DNA of 9,933 bases. Source: Flavobacteriaceae bacterium. Its GTDB lineage: Bacteria > Bacteroidota > Bacteroidia > Flavobacteriales > Flavobacteriaceae. Position 1 is the stretch's first letter. Each line of letters opens with the position of its first letter. The stretch spans positions 1 to 9,933 of the forward strand of contig JABSPN010000086.1 of the NCBI GenBank assembly GCA_013214425.1. The letters run 5' to 3'. The notes under the pieces are model-generated. The model was not told the origin of the DNA. It saw nothing but the letters and a program-made list of their open reading frames with translations, and made no database searches. The translations under genes were made by a program, and so were the position numbers. Shown piece by piece: positions 1 through 6,921 of the stretch.

Positions 1-497
1 GATGGGAACCCTGATTCTTGAGCTATTAACCTGGAACTTTCTCTATCTAAAATACGAAACCAACTTTTGTTTGCCTTCCAGAAAGATGCGAGTTTTTCAA
101 TAGTTTGTACACCAGATAATGCGAGTAATGATTGAAATCTTCCTTTTTGGAAAAAAGAAATTGCTTCTTCGTAGGTATTCACATATGTTATCAATTGATG
201 TGCTATTCTTTTTGTGAATAGTCGTTCATAACGAATTATGGGAACCTGAATTTCTATAGAAGCAACCATTTTATGAAGTTGTTCTGCAAAAGGATGGGAT
301 GCGTTAATGATGCATTTTATATTATTTTCCCTACAAAATACTTCTAATTCAATTTTGGTTAACGCACCATATATTGAAATTCCTCTTCCCGAAAAGGGTA
401 CTTCTGTTTTAGTTGAATAATAATATGGAGTATTCACTTCATCTAAAAATGAAGCGATTTGTTTTCCTTCTGTTGTTCCTCCAAAAACTAAAATCAT
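1..497 (-). CDS. cobK: Precorrin-6A reductase, CobK/CbiJ (N-terminal part, runs off the left edge)
   Basis: This enzyme reduces a double bond of the corrin ring (precorrin-6A to 6B, or the cobalt form) with NAD(P)H in the cytoplasm. I translated it by hand from ATG at 497; 165 codons are visible with no stop. Visible marks are a nucleotide-binding N-terminus VFGGTTEGK (residues 4-12), the family signature NASHPFA (65-71), a segment LALSGVQTIEKL near residues 130-141, and RILDRESS near the edge. About two thirds of a usual 240-260 residue protein is present. It is the last visible gene of the cobalamin operon, 61 nt after the cbiG-cobM stop, the longest gap in the run. In Bacteroidota CbiJ can be fused to the C1-methyltransferase CbiD; whether that holds here cannot be seen. 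The family call is firm. The choice between early-cobalt and late-cobalt substrate is open. Confidence 0.9.
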   Translation of the reverse strand, partial: MILVFGGTTEGKQIASFLDEVNTPYYYSTKTEVPFSGRGISIYGALTKIELEVFCRENNIKCIINASHPFAEQLHKMVASIEIQVPIIRYERLFTKRIAHQLITYVNTYEEAISFFQKGRFQSLLALSGVQTIEKLASFWKANKSWFRILDRESSRLIAQESGFP

Positions 498-539
498 ATA
501 CTAAGAAGTTAATTACAAGGGATTAAAATAAAAGGATAA

Positions 540-552
540 AACCCCTTGGGTT
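540..552 (-). other. Short hairpin in the cbiG-cobM / cobK gap
   Basis: AACCC and GGGTT pair around a three-base loop, and on the minus strand the stem is followed by TTTTATCCTTTTATTTT. It lies just after the cbiG-cobM stop, in the only sizeable gap of the operon. It could be a weak terminator, an RNA-processing or stability element, or chance; the stem is only 5 bp. Confidence 0.2.
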
Positions 553-558
553 CTTTGG

Positions 559-2412
559 CTATTTAGAAATCACTTTAGCTTTTTTTCTAAAGATATGATG
601 CCATTTATCATCGTATAACCAGGAACGATTTTTTCTAGCTCCAACAGCCTCACCTACAACAATTAAAACAGTTCTGGTTAACTTATTTTCTTTGATAATT
701 TTCGATAATTCCTCTAACTTTCCTGTCCATACTTGTTCATCCTTCCAGCTTACTCTATACAAAACAGCTAAAGGGGTTTCTGGGGGATAATGTTCTGATA
801 GTTCTCCCTGAACTTTTTTAGCGATACCAGCACTTAAAAAGATACACATGGTAGCTCTTAATTTTGCCATATCTGCGATTTTTTCATGCTCTGGAGTTGG
901 TGTATTACCTTCTCCTCGTGTTAGAATAATTGTTTGAGCAACTTCTGGAATAGTAAATTCCGATTTTAAGTAAGCCGCAGCAGCTTGAAATGAAGAAATC
1001 CCTGGTACAATATAGTAATCATAGCCTTTTGCATCGAAAATCGTCATTTGCTCCTGAATGGCTCCATAAATAGAAGGGTCTCCCGAATGTAAACGAACAA
1101 TTTTTTTACCCTGCTCGTAATATGTATCAATAATTTCTATTTGTTGCTCTAAGGTCATAGATGCCGAATTACGTACTAAAGCACCTTCTTTAGCCATGTG
1201 CGTTAATTCTTCAGGAACCAGACTTCCTGCATATAAAATACAATCTGCTGCTTCTAAAATAGCGCGACCTTTTAATGTCAATAATTCGGGATCGCCAGAA
1301 CCTGCTCCAACAATTGCGATACTTGGCTTTCTTTGGAAATTTGAAACTAACGATAGGGCATAAGTAAATTTTTTGCCAGATGTGGTAGTTACCTTGGTTT
1401 TTTCAACCAGCCATTCAGTTGAACTAGCAAGCAAAGCAGAGGAAGCTTCAGATACTCCATAAACACCTACTTTTTCCTTAACAACTTCTGATGGGTTTGC
1501 TATATCTACTGTATTCAATTCGTGTTCAGAATACGTAATAAAAGGAATCTCTGTTTTTGAAACAAAATTTAAATAGGCTTCTTCTTCAGATTTTACGTTT
1601 ATAGACCCCAATGCATAAATGCTTTCTGAGGCTATGTTGTGTTTTATTAATTCTTCCTGAAGTGTTTTTTCAAATAAATCTGGTTCTATATTTTTAGAAC
1701 AACCACTTCCCAAGGCAATGCACTTTGGATAAAACGCTAATGTTGGAATTTGTGTTTGAATCAATTCATAACCAACATATAATAACAACTCATATTCGGC
1801 AATCCGAACATCTTCAATTCGATAATAAACACTTACAAAATCCGGACATGATTTTTCTAAAAAGTCGGTTCCTTTATCTTTTGTTTTTAGAACTAAGGCT
1901 GTTGGTTTATTATTAACAAATAAAGAAATGATTTTATTGAGTTCAATTGAGTTTTTGAATTTCCAATTGAATCGTTCAGCTATAATATCTAAACTCCAAA
2001 GGTTTTGTAAATCACTTGATGTTGAAATTATGGGACTCGCCTGTAAAATTCTACTAATTTGCTGGGTTAGCTCATTGGCTTTACCAATATGTCCGCTTAA
2101 AACAGATTGAACATAATTCCCTTGATCATCAATATTGATGACTGCCGGATCTGATTTTTTATCATCAATAAAAGCAGCAATACTGCGTACACAAATTCCT
2201 AAAGCTCCTATAAAAAACCAGGCATCATATTTTTGAAACGAACTTTCCATTAATTCAATAACAGAGTCGATCTGTTTTAAATCCTTGTTTTGTTCTGTTG
2301 CCCTGGTTGTAAAAATTTTACTTCGGTAGAATTCGTTTTGTAAGACCTTTCCAATATTGAGTCCGCTATCTGTAAAATTAACGATTGCTACTTTTAAAAT
2401 TTGTTCTGCCAT
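559..2412 (-). CDS. cbiG-cobM: CbiG-CobM fusion: cobalt-precorrin-5A hydrolase plus precorrin-4 C11-methyltransferase
   Basis: This is a 617-residue bifunctional cytoplasmic enzyme. The N-terminal half (about residues 1-350) is CbiG, which opens the ring-A lactone and releases the two-carbon fragment. It shows the CbiG N-domain with FIGALGICVRSIA (67-79) and SGHIGKANEL (106-115), and the CbiG C-domain starting at CIALGSGCSK (231-240). The C-terminal part (about 364-617) is CobM/CbiF, an SAM-dependent class III methyltransferase acting at C11, with VGAGSGDPELLTLKG (368-382), LHSGDPSIYGA (441-451) and VPGISSFQAAAA (469-480). In the pathway CobM acts just before CbiG, so the fusion joins consecutive steps in reverse order along the chain. 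The ATG at 2412 follows the cobL stop by 14 nt. Both halves look complete. CbiG is classically a marker of the early-cobalt (oxygen-independent) route. Confidence 0.95.
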   Translation of the reverse strand: MAEQILKVAIVNFTDSGLNIGKVLQNEFYRSKIFTTRATEQNKDLKQIDSVIELMESSFQKYDAWFFIGALGICVRSIAAFIDDKKSDPAVINIDDQGNYVQSVLSGHIGKANELTQQISRILQASPIISTSSDLQNLWSLDIIAERFNWKFKNSIELNKIISLFVNNKPTALVLKTKDKGTDFLEKSCPDFVSVYYRIEDVRIAEYELLLYVGYELIQTQIPTLAFYPKCIALGSGCSKNIEPDLFEKTLQEELIKHNIASESIYALGSINVKSEEEAYLNFVSKTEIPFITYSEHELNTVDIANPSEVVKEKVGVYGVSEASSALLASSTEWLVEKTKVTTTSGKKFTYALSLVSNFQRKPSIAIVGAGSGDPELLTLKGRAILEAADCILYAGSLVPEELTHMAKEGALVRNSASMTLEQQIEIIDTYYEQGKKIVRLHSGDPSIYGAIQEQMTIFDAKGYDYYIVPGISSFQAAAAYLKSEFTIPEVAQTIILTRGEGNTPTPEHEKIADMAKLRATMCIFLSAGIAKKVQGELSEHYPPETPLAVLYRVSWKDEQVWTGKLEELSKIIKENKLTRTVLIVVGEAVGARKNRSWLYDDKWHHIFRKKAKVISK

Positions 2413-2426
2413 TATTCCTATATTTC

Positions 2427-3601
2427 TTACTTTTTTATTGCTTTTAATAAGCAGATGGGATTGTGTAAATCCAATGTTATATTTAATTCTTCAGTCAATT
2501 TCCAGTTTAAGTTTTTACAGCTTTCTTTAAAAGAAATGCTGCTAGACTCTTTTACTGTATTCATGACTATTCGAGTGTTTGAAGTTATAACTGCATCTAA
2601 TTTGAGTAATAACTCCTTTAATCGCCCTCCATGTCCACCTACAAAAACTGTGTCGGGTTTTGCATATGTATTTAGATTTTGTTCGAAAAAATCTCCCATT
2701 ACAACTTGAATACCTGGGACTCCAAATTTTCTCTGATTTTGATACAAAATTTCTTCACATTCTGGTCTTTTTTCAAATGCAACAATATCTAAATTGGGAT
2801 TTTTAAGTTTTGCTTCAATTGAAATAGAACCAGTACAAAAACCAATGTCCCAAAAAAATTCAGCATTTGACACATCTAATAAATGTAATGTAGTTAAACG
2901 AATAGGCATTTTAGTGATCATATTAGGACGACCTTGTAAACCAATAAAATCAACATCTTTTATCCCAAAATGTTGTTTCTTTTTTTCATTTTGATGTAAT
3001 AAGATACAATTAAGTTTGTGAAAATCTTTATTTAAAGTTTCGAGTAAGGATATCGTCTGTATGTTTTCAGATTCACCTTCTAAATCTTCACCAATACTGA
3101 TGCTGTAATTTGAGTATCCATAATCCAGTAATCTTTGTGCAATTGTCTTAGGATTTTTATCCCCATCGGTTAAAACACCAATTAACGATTTTTGATTTAT
3201 CAAAGCAGTATCTAAAGCGTTCCAGTCTCTTCCATGCACACTAACTGCAATAAGCTCATTACTATTGGTATTCGTTTTGTTTGCTAATAACTGGATAGAA
3301 CTAAAGTATGGAGTTGTTATGATTTTAGCTAACGGATATTGCCTTTGAAGTGTATTAGAAAAACCATAAAACAACGGGTTCCCTGATGCAAATACAACAA
3401 TGTCTGTATCCGTCGCTTCGTATTGCTCAAAAACAGCTTTCATAGGACTTTCTATAAAAATCCATTGATGGTATTTTGGGAGCAATTCTTTCACCAATTT
3501 TAAATGACGTTTTCCTCCGCTAAAAACAACAGTATGTTGAATCAGTTTTTTTTGTTCTTCTGAAAAAAAAGGATTCTTATGCCAATTACATGAAATGTCA
3601 T
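2427..3601 (-). CDS. cobL: Precorrin-6Y C5,15-methyltransferase (decarboxylating) CobL (CbiE-CbiT), with a frame break near its start
   Basis: CobL methylates C5 and C15 of the ring and removes the carboxyl of the C12 acetate. The ATG at 3601, directly after the bluB stop, encodes MTFHVIGI, which fits the first strand of a CbiE domain, but this frame stops after 19 residues. The remaining protein lies in the -1 frame: FFSEEQ, then FSGGKRH, continuing to the stop at 2427. That frame has no ATG before its conserved part; the nearest alternative start is a TTG at 3497, which would delete FFSEEQ and FSGGKRH. A -1 shift on the T8 run at 3563-3570 gives 391 residues, a normal family length. Numbered that way, CbiE carries FASGNPLFYG (71-80). 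CbiT follows, with SAM motif DIGFCTGSISIEAK (252-265) and FVGGHGG (320-326). No other break is seen, so it may be functional through slippage, or the break may be a sequencing error or mutation. Confidence 0.88.
3563..3570 (-). other. T8 run / U UUU UUU slippery heptamer at the cobL frame break
   Basis: Read on the minus strand, the codons are ATC CTT TTT TTT CAG. The last T of CTT and the two TTT codons form U UUU UUU in the register X XXY YYZ needed for -1 ribosomal slippage. Either a -1 slip or one extra U in the transcript leads into TCA GAA GAA CAA, the conserved cobL frame. The run is also a likely place for a homopolymer miscount or a phase-variable tract. The sequence shows the geometry, not which explanation is right. 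Confidence 0.6.
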
Positions 3602-4255
3602 TTAATATCTTTCTTGAATTACCACTTCATTTTGAAGCTTTTTATAATCCCATTTTTTGATTTCTAATTCTGGTTTATGGTAGAATTTATCGGTGTAACC
3701 AAAACACAAATAACCTATTAATTGATTCTCTTTTGGCACATTTAATATGGTTTTTACTTTTTCAGGGACCAAAATACTTACCCATCCCATTCCAATATTA
3801 AGAGATCTAGCCATTAACCACATATTTTGGATAGCACAAACTACACTGTATTTTCCCATATTAGGCATACTTGTTTGTCCTAAAACAGGTTCGTTCTTTG
3901 GTTTATAGAATACTGCAACTTTTAAAGGTGATTCTGTATTCCCCTCTAATTTAGGTTGCGTATATTTTTGTTGCTTTTCATCTGAGAACTGATGACTGGA
4001 TTTTGTGTTATCTTCCTGAAATGAAGCTTTTATAGCTTCTTTTGTTTCATTATTGTAAATCATAACAAATTCCCTGGATTGGAAAAAACCAATGGAAAGA
4101 GCAGATAATGCTGCTTGCAAAATTCGATTAATATTTTCGTCGGAAGTAGGATCTTTTTTAAAATAATTTCCTCGAACATCACGTCGATGCAACAAAATTT
4201 CTTCCAAAACCTGTTGATCTTCATTTATGAAAAAACGTTGCGCTTCTTGTGTCAT
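3602..4255 (-). CDS. bluB: 5,6-dimethylbenzimidazole synthase BluB
   Basis: BluB is a nitroreductase-fold enzyme that uses oxygen to cannibalise reduced FMN and form 5,6-dimethylbenzimidazole, the lower ligand of cobalamin. The 217-residue protein shows RRDVRGNYF (24-32), close to the RRDVR signature near the N-terminus, and the BluB-specific block VLGQTSMPNMGKYSVVCAIQ (124-143). This is followed by NIGMGWVSIL (153-162), a hallmark that separates BluB from ordinary nitroreductases. Length is normal. It starts with ATG immediately after the cobJ-cobH stop (TAA|ATG) and ends with TAA immediately before the cobL ATG, so it is wedged with no spacer between two corrin-ring genes and shares their frame. 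Translation is probably coupled to its neighbours. It implies that the organism makes true cobalamin and does so with oxygen present. Confidence 0.95.
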   Translation of the reverse strand: MTQEAQRFFINEDQQVLEEILLHRRDVRGNYFKKDPTSDENINRILQAALSALSIGFFQSREFVMIYNNETKEAIKASFQEDNTKSSHQFSDEKQQKYTQPKLEGNTESPLKVAVFYKPKNEPVLGQTSMPNMGKYSVVCAIQNMWLMARSLNIGMGWVSILVPEKVKTILNVPKENQLIGYLCFGYTDKFYHKPELEIKKWDYKKLQNEVVIQERY

Positions 4256-5623
4256 TTATACAGATTCTAATTTTGATACTTCTTCCAGTGAAAAAGCAGC
4301 ATTTACAATAGCAGCGGCAAAATTACTTCCTCCTCGTCGTTCTGTCACCAATGCGAACGGCGTAGATTTCATCATTTTCAAACGCTCTTTAGATTCTATT
4401 ACATTGATAAAGCCTACTGGGGCACCTACAACACCTATTGGATTAATTTTTTCTTCATGAACCTGATCTACAATTTCGATCAATGCCGTGGGTGCATTTC
4501 CAATCACAAATAAGGCTTCGGGATATTTCTCAGCAGCACGTTTAATCCCTGCCTGAGAACGTGTTAACCCTTCTTTAGCAGCAAGTTCTAGCGTTTCAGT
4601 TTCGTTTAATAAACATATTACCTGATTGTTGTATTTCCCTGTGAAGGCTTTTGTTATACCCGCTTTTACCATGGTTACATCGGTTACAATTACCCCTCCA
4701 TTTTTTAAATAATCATGCCATTGTTTAATAGCGCCTTTAGAAGTTTCCAAATAATTAAGATACTCAAAATCACCTGAGGTATGTATGCAACGAATGGCTG
4801 CCCATAAGTGATCTTGATCAAAATCATTTTCAGGAATATTTCCTATTATTTCCTTGAAGCTCGCCTCTTGTATCTCTTGTCCTGTTTCTGGCTTTCTATT
4901 TAAATAACCTCTGGGAGTTATTAAATTATCCCTGTATCTGAATGTCTGACTATTTCCAATGAGTACAACACTAAACATATCTACATCTTCTACGTTTAAT
5001 TCACCCAAGGTCGTAATGATTATATTTTCTTCAGACCTTCCTAATTGTTTACAAATAGCCACTGGAGTAGAAGAAGAGCGATGTTCTAAATAGATGTTTT
5101 TTAGAGTTTGTAATTGCCAATATCTTTTTTTACTTCTGGGATTATATAATCCTGTTACAAAATCACCCTGTGCAGCTGCTCTGATTCTTTTTTCAATTGT
5201 AGTCCAAGGTGTCATTAAATCTGATAAAGAAATACAGCAAAAATCATGACCTAAAATAGCTCCTAATTTGCTCCCTGCGCTAATAAATGCAGAAATCCCA
5301 GGTACTGTTTCTACATGTAAGACGAGTTTTTGTTCTGCTACTTTCTGATATACAATAGATGCCATTGCATAAATACTAGCGTCACCAGAGCCTATCACCA
5401 CTACATTCTCTCCTTTTTGTGCATATTCAATAGCTATTTCAGCTCTTTTTTCCTCTTCACTTAGTTCTTTTCCTATGCAAACGGTATTTGAATTTATTAA
5501 GTGTTGAATAAATTGAAAATAATAATGATATCCTATAACTACGGTGGCTTTTGAAATAGCTTCCGAAGCCAAAGGTATGATATACTGTTCATGTCCTGGA
5601 CCAAGTCCAACAACTTTAATCAT
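4256..5623 (-). CDS. cobJ-cobH: CobJ-CobH fusion: precorrin-3B C17-methyltransferase plus precorrin-8X methylmutase
   Basis: This is a 455-residue bifunctional enzyme. Residues 1 to about 245 are CobJ/CbiH, which methylates C17 during ring contraction. They show the class III methyltransferase start VVGLGPG (4-10), GSGDASIYAMA (78-88), VPGISAF (107-113) and GLYNPRSKKR (158-167). Residues about 255-445 are CobH/CbiC, which moves a methyl group from C11 to C12 to give hydrogenobyrinate. They show IRCIHTSGD (277-285), whose His281 matches the catalytic histidine, then VTDVTMVKAGI (313-323), FVIGNAPTAL (372-381) and VTERRGGSNFAAAIVNA (426-442). The two activities act far apart in the pathway, joined here in one chain. 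The ATG start overlaps the cobI stop by 8 nt (ATGATTAA) and its own TAA abuts the bluB ATG. Both halves look intact. Confidence 0.94.
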   Translation of the reverse strand: MIKVVGLGPGHEQYIIPLASEAISKATVVIGYHYYFQFIQHLINSNTVCIGKELSEEEKRAEIAIEYAQKGENVVVIGSGDASIYAMASIVYQKVAEQKLVLHVETVPGISAFISAGSKLGAILGHDFCCISLSDLMTPWTTIEKRIRAAAQGDFVTGLYNPRSKKRYWQLQTLKNIYLEHRSSSTPVAICKQLGRSEENIIITTLGELNVEDVDMFSVVLIGNSQTFRYRDNLITPRGYLNRKPETGQEIQEASFKEIIGNIPENDFDQDHLWAAIRCIHTSGDFEYLNYLETSKGAIKQWHDYLKNGGVIVTDVTMVKAGITKAFTGKYNNQVICLLNETETLELAAKEGLTRSQAGIKRAAEKYPEALFVIGNAPTALIEIVDQVHEEKINPIGVVGAPVGFINVIESKERLKMMKSTPFALVTERRGGSNFAAAIVNAAFSLEEVSKLESV

Positions 5624-6323
5624 TTGTATGATACTTTTTTATAATTAAAAGAGAAAAATATGGAATTTCTCTTTTCGAAATTTCGTTTAAGTCAGTACTT
5701 ATAAACTCTTCTTCTGTTCCTAAGCGTTCACAATAATAAAAACGCCATTTTTTTTGAAAGAGTAGTTCTTGAATAACGCCCCAACTTGAACGTATTTTCA
5801 TTAAAACTAGGGCTTCAAAGTTTTGAAAATAACTTTCTAATTGTTTTACATCTTTTTCTCTTGGAACTATAGCAACTTTCTCATTCAATAAACATAAAGG
5901 AACTTGATGTCTCGCTGCTCCTAATGAAAATGCATTGATTCCTGGTATTAAGCCTACAGGTAATTTTTTATTTTTTAATCTGTTTAAAATATATGAAAAT
6001 GAGGCATAAAGGCTTAAATCACCTTCACATACAATTGCCACTTTTTTATGCTGTAGGTATGCTTTTTCAATATTAATAACGGTTTGATCATAAACTTCTT
6101 CAGCAGAGATTCTGTTCAACGACATTTGTAAGAAAAAACCTTCAAGTTTTTTATCAGTTAACCCATGATATTCCAATATTGGGTATACAAAACTTTTTAG
6201 TTTCCCTTTGTAGGAAGAACCTGGATAAAAAATAATATCGGCTTCTTTTAAAATTCGTAACGCTTTGAGCGTTAATAATTCTGGATCTCCAGGGCCTAAT
6301 GCCACTCCATAAACAGTATACAA
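5616..6323 (-). CDS. cobI: Precorrin-2 (cobalt-factor II) C20-methyltransferase CobI/CbiL
   Basis: This cytoplasmic SAM-dependent methyltransferase commits the uroporphyrinoid precorrin-2 (or cobalt-factor II) to corrin synthesis by methylating C20. The 235-residue protein has the class III start YGVALGPGDPELLTLKA (5-21), YPGSS (33-37), CEGDLSLYASFSY (99-111; proline is more usual where leucine 102 stands) and LIPGINAFSLGAA (125-137). The start is TTG at 6323: the frame has a stop at 6353-6351 and no ATG in the interval, and the methyltransferase signature begins only four residues after the TTG, so a later start would damage the fold. AGGTG lies a few bases upstream, a possible weak ribosome site. 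It begins 5 nt after the adenosyltransferase stop and overlaps the next gene by 8 nt. Confidence 0.92.
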   Translation of the reverse strand: MYTVYGVALGPGDPELLTLKALRILKEADIIFYPGSSYKGKLKSFVYPILEYHGLTDKKLEGFFLQMSLNRISAEEVYDQTVINIEKAYLQHKKVAIVCEGDLSLYASFSYILNRLKNKKLPVGLIPGINAFSLGAARHQVPLCLLNEKVAIVPREKDVKQLESYFQNFEALVLMKIRSSWGVIQELLFQKKWRFYYCERLGTEEEFISTDLNEISKREIPYFSLLIIKKYHTND

Positions 6324-6328
6324 AACAC

Positions 6329-6913
6329 CTAACTTTTTTTCTTCTTTCTTTTATACAGAAATAATTGCCATTTTTCTTCTGCGACTCCTTTTTTGTCCAT
6401 TTCTGCTCTTGACATGGTGAAGAATAAATCAGACAACCTGTTGATGTATGCCATTATATATTCTTCTACGCTTTCAGGGTCTTCCAACATAAGAGTTACC
6501 AGAGTACGTTCACCTCGTCGTATTTGTGTTCTACAAACATGACACAAAGCTGAAATTTCATTTCCTCCAGGTAAGATAAAATAATCTGAAGGAGAACTAA
6601 TATTAGACTCTAATTCATCCAACCATTCTTCACAAAATGTAGCACCATCTATTGGTTTCGGATTTGGATTCACTTTTTTGGAATCAGATGGTCTGGCAAG
6701 ATGAGACATCATGTCCATCATATCTTTTTGAATACGATGTAAATTAGATTGCCATTCATGTTTTTCGCCTAACTTCGCTCTAAGTAATCCAATAGTTGAG
6801 TTTACTTCATCTAATGTTCCAATACATTCTATTCTTGGTGAATTTTTATATGTGCGTTTTCCTCCAAATACACCGGTTTTTCCAGCATCACCTTTTCGAG
6901 TATATATTTTCAT
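6329..6913 (-). CDS. PduO-type cob(I)yrinate / cob(I)alamin adenosyltransferase
   Basis: This enzyme transfers the 5'-deoxyadenosyl group from ATP to the reduced cobalt of a corrinoid, giving the coenzyme form needed by later assembly steps. The 194-residue protein carries the PduO N-terminal signature TRKGDAGKTGVFGGKR (5-20), which contacts ATP, then GTLDEVNSTIGLLRA (32-46), FILPGG (112-117), CRTQIRRGERTL (127-138) with the conserved Arg/Glu pair, and YINRLSDLFFTMSR (156-169). It has no extra C-terminal domain; the tail is lysine-rich. It follows the cobW stop by 8 nt and precedes cobI by 5 nt. Its place in a biosynthetic operon suggests a de novo role on a,c-diamide intermediates, though salvage of cobalamin by the same enzyme is equally possible. 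It belongs to the PduO family, not the unrelated CobA/CobO family. Confidence 0.93.
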   Translation of the reverse strand: MKIYTRKGDAGKTGVFGGKRTYKNSPRIECIGTLDEVNSTIGLLRAKLGEKHEWQSNLHRIQKDMMDMMSHLARPSDSKKVNPNPKPIDGATFCEEWLDELESNISSPSDYFILPGGNEISALCHVCRTQIRRGERTLVTLMLEDPESVEEYIMAYINRLSDLFFTMSRAEMDKKGVAEEKWQLFLYKRKKKKS

Positions 6914-6921
6914 CTGTTTAT

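Noticed and set aside
1725..2110. Two small plus-strand open frames inside cbiG-cobM
   Set aside because: They lie antisense to conserved CbiG coding sequence and have no recognisable domain or start context.
2401..2994. Two plus-strand open frames (2401-2709 and 2794-2994) opposite cobL
   Set aside because: They are antisense shadows of conserved CbiT coding sequence and resemble no family.
2427..3497. Reading cobL as a 356-residue protein starting at TTG 3497
   Set aside because: This start lies downstream of the FFSEEQ and FSGGKRH segments expected of the CbiE N-terminus, and an ATG encoding the missing first strand sits at 3601 in the other frame. The short version is an artefact of the frame break.
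4227..4460. Plus-strand open frame opposite the end of cobJ-cobH
   Set aside because: It is antisense to the conserved CobH C-terminus, with no independent support.
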